From the NCBI GenBank assembly GCA_900169235.1, contig FWCC01000127.1, positions 1-64,000 of the forward strand: a stretch of DNA of 64,000 bases, read 5' to 3'. Source of the DNA: Zarea fungicola. Lineage: Eukaryota; Ascomycota; Sordariomycetes; Hypocreales; Cordycipitaceae. This document shows, piece by piece, positions 1 to 9,970 of this stretch; positions within the stretch are counted from its first letter, which is position 1, and each line of letters begins with the position of its first letter. Under the pieces are notes generated by a model, which saw only the letters and a program-made list of their open reading frames with translations, was not told the origin of the DNA and did not search any database. Both the position numbers and the translations under genes were made by a program.

Positions 1-381
1 AAGAAAATTCCTATTATTTATCTCATTAACTACTATAAGAGTCAAGAAAAGCCAAGAAAGTCTACTACTACTACTTTACAAGCTTTACACAAGCCAACAC
101 GCCAACTATCACAACCTTTACCTAAAAAGCAAGTTAAAGGAGATAAGAAGCCTTCTATACCTGCTTTAAAGGAAGAAAATACACAGCTTATTAAAGAAAA
201 GGATATTAAAAAACGCAGTCACTTAAGCAGTCAAGAAAGCCTAAGTAAGGCAGAGCTTCCTACAATACAAAATATTCTTAGTAAAAATACTCAAGCAATA
301 AAAAAGGAAATAAATAAAAAGCCTACTAGAGAAAAGAAGGTTCTACCAGAACGCATCCATAAGAAAGTTAAAAAGGATTAA
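1..381 (+). pseudogene. Lysine-rich C-terminal tail of an ORF running off the left edge
   Basis: Frame 1 is open from the first base to a TAA at 379-381 (126 codons, no start in the window). The product is very rich in Lys, Gln, Ser and Thr (for example KKEINKKPTREKK) and has no recognisable domain. Codons are strongly AT-biased, like the rest of this repeat block. A basic, low-complexity tail beside a dead transposon suggests the end of another mobile-element protein, but I do not recognise the family. It could also be a host gene trapped in AT-rich DNA. Function unknown. Confidence 0.35.
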
Positions 382-479
382 AATATTTAAGTATTATTAT
401 TTATATTTAATATAACTATAGAAAAATAGCTACTCCTTTATTATCTCTTCTCATATTACTTAAATACTAATATGCTCAT

Positions 480-1900
480 TTAATAGTAATTCCTCAAGTC
501 GTGCCCTACCATTTAATAGCGGTAATAATAATAATAGCATTAAAAGAGTGCCAACATTATTATATATAGTTAAATATTCTCATAGATAAAGATATACATA
601 AAACCATAGTAATTCTAGCGTGCCTTTACTTAGTAATGTACCAAAGCGCTTTTAAATTATTTCATTGCATATATTATACATAGCCAATAGTAAGTATGCG
701 TCAAGCTCGTCTTCTATTGCACTAAAAATCATATTTAATACATCAAACTCTAAGCGCAGTATAGGTATTCCATACTCAGGCTTACGGCTATTACCAATAT
801 TATTATATAATACATTTAGCTGGCCTATAATTTTATTCTCTTATAAGCGAATTCAATAGGCATTCCATTTACATATAAATGCATAAAGGTTCTCACAAAT
901 AGGCTACATATAGAGATAGAGAATTACTACTTAGTCCAATAGGTTATTCTATAAAAATAAGCCCCAGTCACTAAGCATTTAAAAGTATATCTAATATTTA
1001 TTAGTATATAATAAATATTAAAAGAATAATATACCTTAAACATACCCGCCATATAAGAGTAGCTGTACTTAGTTGACCCCACCACGCCTCAATACGTACA
1101 TTATAAACACTTCGACCATAGAACCATACTTACACAAATATAAGTAGGCGTAGTATTCTTGAAGAAGTTGGTCTAATACTATACGTTATATCTATATAGA
1201 GTGCAGGGTCATTCTTATATAAGAGAAACCAATAAATACCAGCAAGAATAGCAGTCTCGCCACCATAATCACTCCAAAGGCGTGCAGGCATAGTATTACG
1301 CTTACATAGTTGCCATATATATTACTCTACAATACTCTATAAAGTTATTACAAATATACCAACATAAAACCATATTATATAGCGTAAATAGGCATCAATG
1401 CCTACATAAATCTCAATTCCCTAAGAACAAAGCTTCTCATAGCCATCAATTAACCATATCCAATTTAGCCCAAATATTTTAAAATCTATACGCATAATTT
1501 TCTTTATATTCTAGCACTTAGAAAGGTTTTCGCTTAAGACTACACAATATTCTTTATATAAAGCAGTATTTAAGATACTTATCCCTACTTAATAAATATA
1601 TATAACTAGAAAATTACAGCCTTAGTGAACTATAAGTTACTCTCCTATAAAATCATTCATAAGATATTCTCTTACTTCTTATTGTGCTTATATATAACGC
1701 TCACCCACACATCGCCAATAAATACCATGCTCACGCCTAAGTACGCATACTTAGTTAAGTAAGAGAGTATACCCATCCTTTTTAAGTTACTTATAGATAC
1801 TATCATCACAAAGGTTTTCTTTAAAGAAAAGCGTATAGATGCACTTAAGCAGTTAAGGGTCTCTTTACACTTAAAGCTTCCTCTAGCCATTTATAGTGGT
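480..1900 (-). pseudogene. RIP-degraded integrase-core (DDE) transposon gene
   Basis: Read on the minus strand, this AT-rich stretch keeps a long protein-like frame interrupted by TAA/TAG codons. It encodes, in order, an HTH-like segment (KKDGYTL, about 1780), then WLIDGYEKL with the first Asp at 1445-1447, LWSDYGGET with the second Asp at 1268-1270, and VYNVRIEAWW with the Glu at 1088-1090. This order and spacing match the integrase core domain proteins common in fungal genomes (first D in the IDGY.K motif, second D in the DNGGE motif, then the HN.RIE motif). Downstream about 690-780 an acidic helix (FDVLNMIFSAIEDELDA) is still readable. Most stops stand where Gln is expected (CAA/CAG to TAA/TAG), which is the RIP pattern. 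It is a dead copy; the family call is from motifs, not alignment. Confidence 0.72.
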
Positions 1901-1915
1901 AATAAATCATCAAAG

Positions 1916-2430
1916 CATATATACACTTAAAGAAATATTATACTAATTAGAAAGTATTTCATAAATAGTTATATGGTTTATTTAAGCATTAATAAGGCTT
2001 AATATTTAAGTAGTATATAGCTTAAGATTTATAGTTAGTAGTGCCATAGTAAAAAGGAATAAAGAATAAAGAGCCTTAAATAATATATTATTAGTAAAGA
2101 AAGATTTTTAAATAGTAGCTCACATCTACTTTAATGCGTAAGCGTGTATAGGCATGCATAAGCAAGCTTATACAATAAAAGCCTATAACAACCCTAGTAG
2201 TTAAATATAGGCTTTAAGGTCACTAACTCTACACACTTCTATACACTATTATATATATTTATAGATACTTAATCATCAATAATAATTAATTTATATCTCT
2301 AATCTCTTATAAACCTCTATAAATAAAGCAAAAGACACTTAAACTTCTATAATATCGCCTAATAACCTCTAATGACACTTACGCTCCCTTAACCATGCGT
2401 AGAGGTAAGAGGATCTATCTAAAGTTGCGC
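1916..2430. other. AT-rich RIP-like spacer without genes
   Basis: Very AT-rich, TpA-rich sequence between the two dead repeat genes. I see no open frame above about 40 codons, no RNA gene and no clear terminal inverted repeat. It probably belongs to the same mutated transposon nest. Confidence 0.5.
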
Positions 2431-2432
2431 AA

Positions 2433-3252
2433 TTAAGCGCTAGGGTCTAGAGACGCAGCTAAGCAGGCGTAATAGTTAGCAAGGTTCATATTATAATATT
2501 TCGCATACTTACGGCTGTTCTCGCTCTCGGCGGCAGCGCCTAAGAGTGCGTGCACAACCTCACGTAAAGAAGCGGTACTACATTGCTTCAAATGGCGCTC
2601 AAGCACGTCCCCGCGCACAGACGCATCCAAAGAATCGACTAAGCGACGCGTACGCTTGGTTGGAGTGTGGTTAGGATCACGGACTTTTGCGTAAGTTAGC
2701 GTAAGCAATTATTATATTATATATAGGTTATTACTCACCAATAAGGCTACAATGCGCACCGCGCTAACCATAAGCGCAGTTTACACAACCATGCATAAGC
2801 ACATTAAGCACTACACATTCTTCAAAAGGACCATTACCTATGCGACATTATTCATAACAATCATCAGCAGTCAATTCTATTCTAAGAAGATGCTTAGCAA
2901 TAGCTTTAGCCTACTAAGATTACTTAACCGTAATTATACAAGGCTATATAGAGCGGTTACTAAAGGCCATCTTCGGCGTAAAGAGACGTAGAATCTAAGC
3001 AAGCATAAGCATATATACTAATATATATAATAGCGTAAAATTACTTACCTTTACAGGCAGGTCAATCTTGGCCAAGTTCGCCTAGAACTTGCCCGAAACC
3101 TTGCTTGCACATTCTTCCGCAATGAGCACGGTCTTTTAAGCATTTATAAGCTTGCTTGGATCGGTTGTCTTCGTTTCGTACGCGTCCACGAGCGTAGGCA
3201 TGCGTACGTCTCCGATCTTCTTTGGAATGGTGAGGCTAAGCTTCGACATCAT
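2433..3252 (-). pseudogene. RIP-inactivated three-exon repeat gene, DUF3716-like
   Basis: On the minus strand three exons join in one consistent frame: 3049-3252 (ATG at 3252), 2739-2994 and 2433-2683. The introns are 2995-3048 (GTAAGT...TTAG) and 2684-2738 (GTGAGT...GCTAAC...AAAG). The rebuilt frame, about 236 codons, contains eight in-frame stops, all TAA or TAG and none TGA, at places where Gln fits. Exon 1 is a basic start (MMSKLSLTIPKKIGD), exon 2 carries a C-x2-C motif (GCVNCAYG) followed by GAHCSL, and exon 3 is a fully open Ala-rich helical tail ending in LAASLDPSA. The Cys motif resembles the fungal DUF3716 repeat family, but that link is from memory. Splice sites survive while Gln codons are destroyed, so inactivation was by point mutation. 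Confidence 0.6.
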
Positions 3253-3859
3253 GCGTAAGCGTGCGTATAGGCGCGATCGTAGATGTTTGAGTGTGAAAAT
3301 AAATGTTCAAGCGTGCGTAAACGAGCGTAAGCGAGCGGGCAGGAGGGACCAGAACCTCTGAAAACTATATGCAGTTAGCATCTATAAGTACGAATACCCA
3401 TGCATACGCATGCATAAGCGTGCGCAAGGAGAATCGACATATAATTCAAGAGGAGCTAGTGAAAGGAAAGGAAAGAAAGAAGGTATTACAGATATCAGCG
3501 ACCATTACACAATAGATTATGCGCATACTGGGGTATTCTGCACGCTTTACTGCATATGCATTTACTAGCGCCTCACTACTACAATTTCACATGACGACAC
3601 CTAACCAAAATTAAGCACTCCTAAGCATGCTTAAGTGCATACCACACCACCCCTAGGGTGAGTGGATGATGTGGCAGGATGTCGCATTTGAGCGCCCGTA
3701 CTCCTTCAACTATTTGGTCCTGGTAAACGTCGAGCTACACCTTCGGAATTGTCGACCTAAAAGTGGGTTTTTGCTTCCGGGCATCTGACTTTCCAGGGAC
3801 ATACATATTTCAGCTGAAAATCAAAATATTTAACTTGTTGTATGCTTTTCGTCGCTAGT
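3253..3859. other. Boundary of repeat block; no gene seen
   Basis: The left part repeats degenerate GCGTAAGC / GCATAAGC octamers, also seen across 2100-3450. From about 3650 the base composition returns to that of unique host DNA. No supported coding region. Confidence 0.5.
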
Positions 3860-4636
3860 TCATGACAATGCAATGCTTTCCACTTCATTCTCACCAATTA
3901 CTGGCCAACCAGTGCTACCAATCCTCTCAGGCCGGTATACCATGTAGCGTACTGTATAAACTCCCCATTTACCATCATTTCCCGGCCCCTTCCCGATCGC
4001 ATCACCTTCTGCATAGCGGTCTAGATCTGTCCTCAAGACTCTGACTACTTGGAATCCACAAGATGAGTAGGCGTTCCAGGCGGATTGGGAGGAATGAACC
4101 CATGCAAAAACGTTGTCCTTTTCTGCTCGCGATGTTCCAAAGTGCAGCAGCGCCCTGGCGACGCCCATGCGTTGGAATTTAGCCGCAACACTCAAGCCGA
4201 CAACGTACCAACACTTAGTCCCTTCTGGCATAATGTCGGTCATGAAGTCCACAAAGTGATTGTCCTCCATATCCTCCATAATTTGTATCTTGGTTCGCTT
4301 CTTCTCCTCATCGATGGAGTCGGAAAATCGCCCTTTAACAGCCTCTGGTTGGTTCGTCCGGGGGACGTACCCACGGTGTGCCCAGCAAATGAACCCCATA
4401 ATCTCGCCCGTGTTGTCATGAACAGCCTTGACTACCTTGCATCTCTCAGGCATTTGAAGCCACTCCCGAATGCCCGAGTCGTCAATAACGCCTGCTTTCT
4501 CGGCAACGAGATACTTCTTGAGATTTGTGTGCGAATCGTCAAGAAATGCATCGTGACCAAGGGCAGCCATTTTGTATATATCATCTTCCTGTATTTGCTC
4601 TGAAAGGTGGAAAGGTTGGTCTAGAATACCCGTCAT
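3860..4636 (-). CDS. GNAT-family N-acetyltransferase
   Basis: Intronless gene of 258 aa starting at the ATG at 4636. The family transfers an acetyl group from acetyl-CoA to an amine; the substrate cannot be read from sequence. The acetyl-CoA binding motif A is clear at about residues 147-175: VVGLSVAAKFQRMGVARAL, with the Q-R-x-x-G-x-A turn. It is followed by the usual motif B helix and strand (SAWNAYSSCGFQVV). The N-terminal half has the GNAT substrate-side strand containing MGFICWAH. There is no signal peptide or membrane segment, so a cytosolic or nuclear small-molecule acetyltransferase is likely. It lies between the RIP-mutated block and a divergently oriented crotonase gene. Confidence 0.85.
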   Translation of the reverse strand: MTGILDQPFHLSEQIQEDDIYKMAALGHDAFLDDSHTNLKKYLVAEKAGVIDDSGIREWLQMPERCKVVKAVHDNTGEIMGFICWAHRGYVPRTNQPEAVKGRFSDSIDEEKKRTKIQIMEDMEDNHFVDFMTDIMPEGTKCWYVVGLSVAAKFQRMGVARALLHFGTSRAEKDNVFAWVHSSQSAWNAYSSCGFQVVRVLRTDLDRYAEGDAIGKGPGNDGKWGVYTVRYMVYRPERIGSTGWPVIGENEVESIALS

Positions 4637-5361
4637 CTTGGCCCTAGTTCAGCACGATGAAATGACTTTTTGGATTGAATCACGATAGATGGGTTTAGAT
4701 TTCACGAATATTCCAGTTTAAAACATATCAATTAGAGCTATCCAGGAAATCTTATGTATTAAACCTCACTTTATGGATGTAGAGCCTAGACACTGGATAG
4801 CTGTCTGACTCACCCGGTGTAAACCACCTACCTGGCTTCACTAGCTCAAGGCACTGAACCTACTACAGCAGCATCTCCAGCCAGCTAGTTATTAGCGCTT
4901 ACATTATCTTGTCCGTACACGGCCAGTTTTGCGCAGTTCGGCAATAATAGATGGCCAGTATTATATTCCAAGATTGGGCCATTGGAGGCCGAATTCATTC
5001 CTTGGCCAAATGCCAGCCCAAGCCGCTGCCTTGAAACAAAGCAGTCGATAACTATGTGAACAACAACGAGCTACTAGCGTGATGAGGCATCATAGTGTTT
5101 ACTATCATGTCATTTTTACCGCGATGTTCGATGCCAGTAATCTATAAACAAACATATAATCGTTGATGAGCCTCGCTCACAAATTTCTGAGCACAATGTT
5201 CCTTGAGGCGACTTGACTACTTATACACATGCCTTCCCAAGGCGGGGTAGTGCCTACCTACTAGCCGAGGTTCATTAACTAATAAATGTTGAATGCCACC
5301 TTTTTATAACTGTTTAATCCCAGCACTTGCCAGATTCAAATGCAGCATTGTGCAACTAAAC
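4637..5361. promoter_or_regulatory. Divergent promoter region between GNAT and crotonase genes
   Basis: About 725 bp separate the two divergent starts. No ORF with coding character and no RNA gene is visible; shared upstream regulation is possible but no specific site is recognised. Confidence 0.4.
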
Positions 5362-6174
5362 ATGGAAGCTCAGACAGTGCTGTATGAGCCGACAGCCGAG
5401 GGCATCACCACTATTACAATCAACAGGCGAGCGGTCCGCAACGCAGTTAACCACGCCACGTCGCAAAAGTTGGCTGCCGCATTTCAACAATTCGAAAGCG
5501 ACTTTACACAAAAAGTATGCCTTTTTACGGGCGCAGGAACGAATTTTTGTGCCGGCTATGACCTACACGAAGTCGCAGCCAACAGCACTGGCAGTGCCTC
5601 TGTTGGCCCAGTGGACAGGGTCAATGGCGCATTGGGTCCAATGGGTCCATCGCGAATGCAGCTAAGCAAGCCGGTCATTGCGGCGATTTCAGGCCATGCG
5701 GTAGCCGGGGGTCTTGAGCTCTCGCTTCTTGCCGACATGCGCGTTGTTGATACCACTGCCGTTTTTGGTGTCTTTTGCCGCCGCTTCGGCGTGCCGCTCG
5801 TTGACGGTGGCACGGTTCGATTGCCGCAAGTCGTAGGTCAGGGAAGAGCAATGGATATGATTCTTACAGGCCGTCCTATAGAGGCACAGGAAGCGCTCGC
5901 CTTTGGTCTGGCGAATCGTGTCGTGCCGAAAGGTCAGGCTCTCGAGGTGGCACGCAACATTGCTCGGGATTTGCTCACTTTTCCACAAAAGTGCATGCAG
6001 GCTGATTTGGTATCTGCGCATTACAGTGCCCATGATGCATCAAGCCTTGAGGACGCATTGCGTTTTGAGTTTGAGAAAGGCGTAAAGGTGATAGCAGAGG
6101 AGAGTGTGCAGGGAGCTAAGAAATTTGACAAAGGGGCCGGTCGTGGTGGGAAATTTGACAAGGCTAGATTGTGA
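5362..6174 (+). CDS. Enoyl-CoA hydratase/isomerase (crotonase) family protein
   Basis: Intronless, 270 aa from the ATG at 5362; an in-frame ATG at 5293 would add 23 residues with no family similarity. The crotonase fold is clear: the oxyanion strand FCAGYDLHEVA, then ISGHAVAGGLELSLLAD carrying the first catalytic Glu (GGLE), and the long segment RRFGVPLVDGGTVRLP. Where typical hydratases have the second acid (FGQPE-like), this protein reads FGVFC, so the second Glu is absent. This is a known sub-group (bacterial EchA-like crotonases), and straightforward water addition is therefore less certain. There is no C-terminal SKL; the tail is Gly/Lys-rich (GAGRGGKFDKARL). It is convergent with the dioxygenase gene. 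Confidence 0.88.
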   Translation: MEAQTVLYEPTAEGITTITINRRAVRNAVNHATSQKLAAAFQQFESDFTQKVCLFTGAGTNFCAGYDLHEVAANSTGSASVGPVDRVNGALGPMGPSRMQLSKPVIAAISGHAVAGGLELSLLADMRVVDTTAVFGVFCRRFGVPLVDGGTVRLPQVVGQGRAMDMILTGRPIEAQEALAFGLANRVVPKGQALEVARNIARDLLTFPQKCMQADLVSAHYSAHDASSLEDALRFEFEKGVKVIAEESVQGAKKFDKGAGRGGKFDKARL

Positions 6175-6252
6175 TCTGTCTAGAATATAAAATATGGTCA
6201 AGAAGAGTGCAGTCTATTTTGGCTATGCCGAGGGGGAGTCACACATATTTAA

Positions 6253-7587
6253 CTAGTCATCTGACGCTTGCACGACTTTTGCCCAGTCAGCAAATCCGTA
6301 TGGACCTGGCAAGTTCTCTCCGTCAAATAGGCTTGCCAAGATGACGCGATCAGACTGTTCACCCTGCCATGGCTCTCTTCCATGCTGCGCAATAATGTTA
6401 TCGTATACCAGAACATCACCCTGTTGCCATTTGTGAAGGACTCGAATCTCATCAGTGATCTTGGCTAGATGAGCTAGATATTTGTCAGGAATCGGTGTTC
6501 CATCGCCAAACAGCTGCTCCGCAACATTTTTCCTTGAACCGCTCACATTCCCGGCATTGATACGATTCCTATAATACGCTGCAAGCCCCGTGAAGAGTGT
6601 GGGTAAGTTGGTTTCTGGCTGCGTTCGAACAACGGGTATGCGATGTGTAAGCACCAGACCCTTTCCATCTTCGTTGTCAGTCCACTCCCAGGTTGTGTGT
6701 CGCCCGCGTCCGTATCGCAATATCTGAGCTTCAATTTTTTTGCGTGCCGTGTCTTCATCATCGTCATCTAGGACTTCCTTTCCAAAGGCCTGCTTTAAGG
6801 TAGATCCGCCAACATTCTGCTTTGTCGCTTTATATGTTACTTTGCTTATAATCCCCTTTTCAGTAAGCTGCTCAATGAATTCGGGAATCTCAGCCTGCGC
6901 ACGATTGAATAGCTCTAGACTGGAAGAAATGGGAGTCTCGCCCCCCTTCTCGGGTGCTTTGTGCGCATAGAAGAAAATGTATTCTGGAGCATGAGGCACC
7001 TGCGGAGATTCATTGTGGCTGTAGATTTGCACCTCTTTTGGAGCTTCGTTTGCTGGGGCTACATTGGGTGCGAGAAGTGGTCGGTCGACCACAATGCCAA
7101 TAATTTCATGCGGTCTATAGCCGAATGCGTGCGCAAACTTGCTAAAGTCGACAGCGCTATGGATGGGCAGGTCTCGAAAGAGGAGAGTACCATGTCTTGC
7201 TAGCAACTTGGTCAGACTTTTAGAACGCTGGAGTGTTTGGATGGCGGAAACCACATCATCGAGCGATGTAGCATCGGTAGACGGCCGTAGAGCAAGAGGG
7301 ATCTGAGTGTTGTGTGGGTGAGGATATGCGAGTAGCCGCTGGTTTGTAGGCGGTAAGCTAAAGGGTTCAAATGTTACAGCCGAGTCGGTCGTTTCGGCCG
7401 CCCTTGGTGTCGAGAACTGTTTATGCACAGTAGAGGATGCCATTGTACTAGGTAGATGGCAGGAAGTCAGGTAATTGAATTGTGTGGGGATTCTTTGTAT
7501 TGCTGCTGTGAATTGGAAGGTATACCGGCTTGTTTTAAATCTACTGCAACAGTCACACTTCAGTAGCCGACTTGCGACGGGGAGCAT
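6253..7587 (-). CDS. TauD/TfdA-type Fe(II)/2-oxoglutarate dioxygenase
   Basis: Intronless frame of 444 aa from the ATG at 7587. A second ATG at 7443 (MASSTVHK) would give 396 aa. The extra 48 residues are basic and Ser/Thr-rich (MLPVASRLLKCDCCSRFK) and could be a mitochondrial presequence, so the longer start is kept. The family oxidises small substrates with 2-oxoglutarate and O2. Visible elements are the first iron ligand pair in SHNES (H-x-E), the following strand FFYAHKAPEKGGETP, and the distal His plus 2-oxoglutarate Arg in NIIAQHGREPW and SDRVILASLF. The substrate is unknown; the closest functional memory is fungal TfdA-like dioxygenases of secondary or catabolic pathways. It is divergent from the transporter at 8217. 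Confidence 0.88.
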   Translation of the reverse strand: MLPVASRLLKCDCCSRFKTSRYTFQFTAAIQRIPTQFNYLTSCHLPSTMASSTVHKQFSTPRAAETTDSAVTFEPFSLPPTNQRLLAYPHPHNTQIPLALRPSTDATSLDDVVSAIQTLQRSKSLTKLLARHGTLLFRDLPIHSAVDFSKFAHAFGYRPHEIIGIVVDRPLLAPNVAPANEAPKEVQIYSHNESPQVPHAPEYIFFYAHKAPEKGGETPISSSLELFNRAQAEIPEFIEQLTEKGIISKVTYKATKQNVGGSTLKQAFGKEVLDDDDEDTARKKIEAQILRYGRGRHTTWEWTDNEDGKGLVLTHRIPVVRTQPETNLPTLFTGLAAYYRNRINAGNVSGSRKNVAEQLFGDGTPIPDKYLAHLAKITDEIRVLHKWQQGDVLVYDNIIAQHGREPWQGEQSDRVILASLFDGENLPGPYGFADWAKVVQASDD

Positions 7588-8216
7588 GGGCTCATTCTTC
7601 CCCTCAGTGGCGAATATCTATTGCGGCCGCCACATGGCCGTCATCTCCAATCAGACATCAGAGGATGCAGCTCCAATGCGAGGTTGGTCGCGTGCTTGGG
7701 TTAACTAACAACCGTAAATTTAGTATTGAAGATCCCCCTCACTGTAGCCCCGCTAACAGTAGCGGCCGAGATGTGGTATGTACTAACAACTCTTACCAAA
7801 CTTCGCCAAGCATCGCATGTCTAAAAAGTGGTGGGGTGCGCGCCATTCAGAGAGCATCGCTTCGGTCGAGTCCGAAATGCGACGGTACGTGTCGTTATCA
7901 GCGAGTACGGCAGTTCAGTGGCAACTGGGCCTCTTGGTCGGCAATTTTGAAATATCTATCTTTTCGGCAATTCAATGATAGTTATTTCAGTCTCGTGGAG
8001 CGCTTTGCTGTATTTTGCCAGTGTGCATGTGCTAGAAACTGGTTGTGGAAACAGTGGGCTAGCCGAGATTCCCTCATCAACAAGTTGGATGACGACAATA
8101 TCCAATTTCCTCATCGTTCACTTTTCCGTCGTTTATTAACTAAGATTGTCCGTCTCATGAAAATGAACTTGTCGTAATTTTTTTCTCTTCTATATATAAA
8201 CAGATATATATTAGCC
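7588..8216. promoter_or_regulatory. Divergent promoter between dioxygenase and transporter
   Basis: About 630 bp between two divergent starts. An open frame crosses it on the plus strand but has no coding character. The arrangement suggests co-regulation of the dioxygenase with the UNC93-like transporter. Confidence 0.4.
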
Positions 8217-9692
8217 ATGGCTACAACTCCAAGACTGGCTGGGGCGCAGGCCAAGGACTTGGACACCAAGGCAGACGCTGTAAGCAGCGTCGATGAGGCA
8301 GATCGTTCGAAGAATATCAAACCTACCTTCTTTCGGAGCACACTCTTCCAAATTCTCGTCGTGGGGATCTGTGCTTTCTGTGCGCCGGGAATATGGAGTG
8401 CCATGAACGGTCTAGGGGTTGGTGGAAGCCAGTCGCCTAATTTAGTCAATGCAGCCAACGCTCTTCTGTATGCTTTCATGACCGTGACATGCTTTGCAGG
8501 TCCATGGATTACGAATGCCATTGGCTTTCGATACACTCTTAGCTTGGGGTCGATTGGATACCCATTGTACGCCGCGGGACTCTATTTGAACAACCGCACT
8601 GGCGCTACATGGCTGGTATACTTTGGCTCGGTGGCCTGTGGCATCAGCGCTGGATTCTTCTGGAGTGTTGAGGGCGCCATCGCCACTGGATATCCGGAGC
8701 AGCATAAACGGGGCCGATATATTGCAACTTGGTGAGTAAGATGAGCCGGGTTGGTCGGCAAGCCAGAAGCTGATGTTTTTTCTAGGTTCACATTCCGGAA
8801 CTTTGGCAACATTATCGGTGGTTCAATCTCTCTCGCTCTCAACCACAGTGTGAACAAGCGTGGTAAAGTTGGCTATCAAACATACCTGGGATTTATTGCT
8901 ATTCAATGCCTAGGTCTGGTATTTGGGCTGTTACTATCGAATCCAAATAAAGTGCAACGAGATGACGGCACCCTGATTGAGACTTCGTCCACCCGCATTC
9001 ACTGGCGAGATGAATTACACGCCATGTGGAAACGTGTCACTAGCAGATCTATCCTGCTTCTTGTGCCGCTTTTCTGGTACTTTGGCTGGATTCAGGCGTA
9101 TCCTGGCACCTATTTGGCCACCTACTTTACAGTCCGGTCCCGCGCGCTGGGCAGTTTGATGTCTGCAATTGTTGGCACACTGGCGACTTGGCTGGGGGGC
9201 TCTCTGGTCGATATCCCGTGGACAGCAAACAGAAAAACGCGAGCCGTTACCGCATGGACGATTATCGCTTTACTCAACAGCGCCACTTGGATCTGGGCTG
9301 TGATTATCCAGAACGAGTTTCGACACACTCACCCACTTCTCGACTGGGAACACCAGCGCTCATTTGGGCGCGGCTTTGGAATATTTCTCTTTGAACGAAT
9401 AAGTCTGGGTCTAGTGGAAAATTACATATATTGGTGCATTGGAAACCTTTCAGACTCCCCTGGCGAGCAGATCCGATACAGTTCGCTTCTACGGGGCATT
9501 GAGACGGCGGCAGTCGCCGTTGGATTTGGTGTCCAGGCCGTTCCAACAGCCTTGATTGCAACAGCAAGTATAAATTTTGCGCTGTGGTTTATTGCACTAC
9601 CCTTCAGCTTTTATGCAACACTCCAGGTCATCCGGAAGTGGGAGCAGGAAGCACAAGGAGCAGCTCCTCTCAACCATGGCGAAAATGCCTGA
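8217..9692 (+). CDS. UNC93-like major facilitator membrane protein
   Basis: Two exons, 8217-8731 and 8786-9692, remove a 54-bp intron (GTGAGT...TTTTCTAG) and give 473 aa. The split codon restores Trp in ...IATW-FTFRNFGN. It is a multi-pass membrane protein with about 11-12 hydrophobic helices, beginning with LFQILVVGICAFCAPGIW and the GLG.GG element typical of fungal UNC93 relatives (old name DUF895). Further marks are GISAGFFWSVEGAI and NIIGGSISLALN. The N-terminal 45 residues are hydrophilic and cytosolic. Fungal members are presumed transporters of small organic solutes or ions but few are characterised. The divergent dioxygenase suggests it may move that enzyme's substrate or product. Confidence 0.88.
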
Positions 9693-9970
9693 ATATTCCA
9701 GAAGATACAACAGTTATAATTTCGCGTAGCTGACTGTATGATTTTTGTGAAGGAATTGTATAAAAACAATCACCAAGTTTTGCTTTGCACCTTTGGCGGA
9801 CAGGGTTTCCATCACGCCAGACATGAGTTACAACCTCGGTATCGGCGTGGCACATGATATTCTTTAGCAAAATGGATCTGCAGTGGCTCAAATGCCGTTG
9901 CTTCTCGGGTGAGGTTTTTGAGGTTTTCGATGAGCACGCCGGCCGCTGGCGGCATAAAGTCGCACCCCAG
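9693..9970. other. Intergenic, 3' flank of transporter
   Basis: No convincing gene. It may contain the eroded N-terminal part of the beta-lactamase pseudogene that becomes recognisable from about 9970. Confidence 0.35.

Noticed and set aside
7572..8177. 201-codon plus-strand frame in the divergent promoter
   Set aside because: Low-complexity composition, no motif, lies in the shared upstream region of two good genes.
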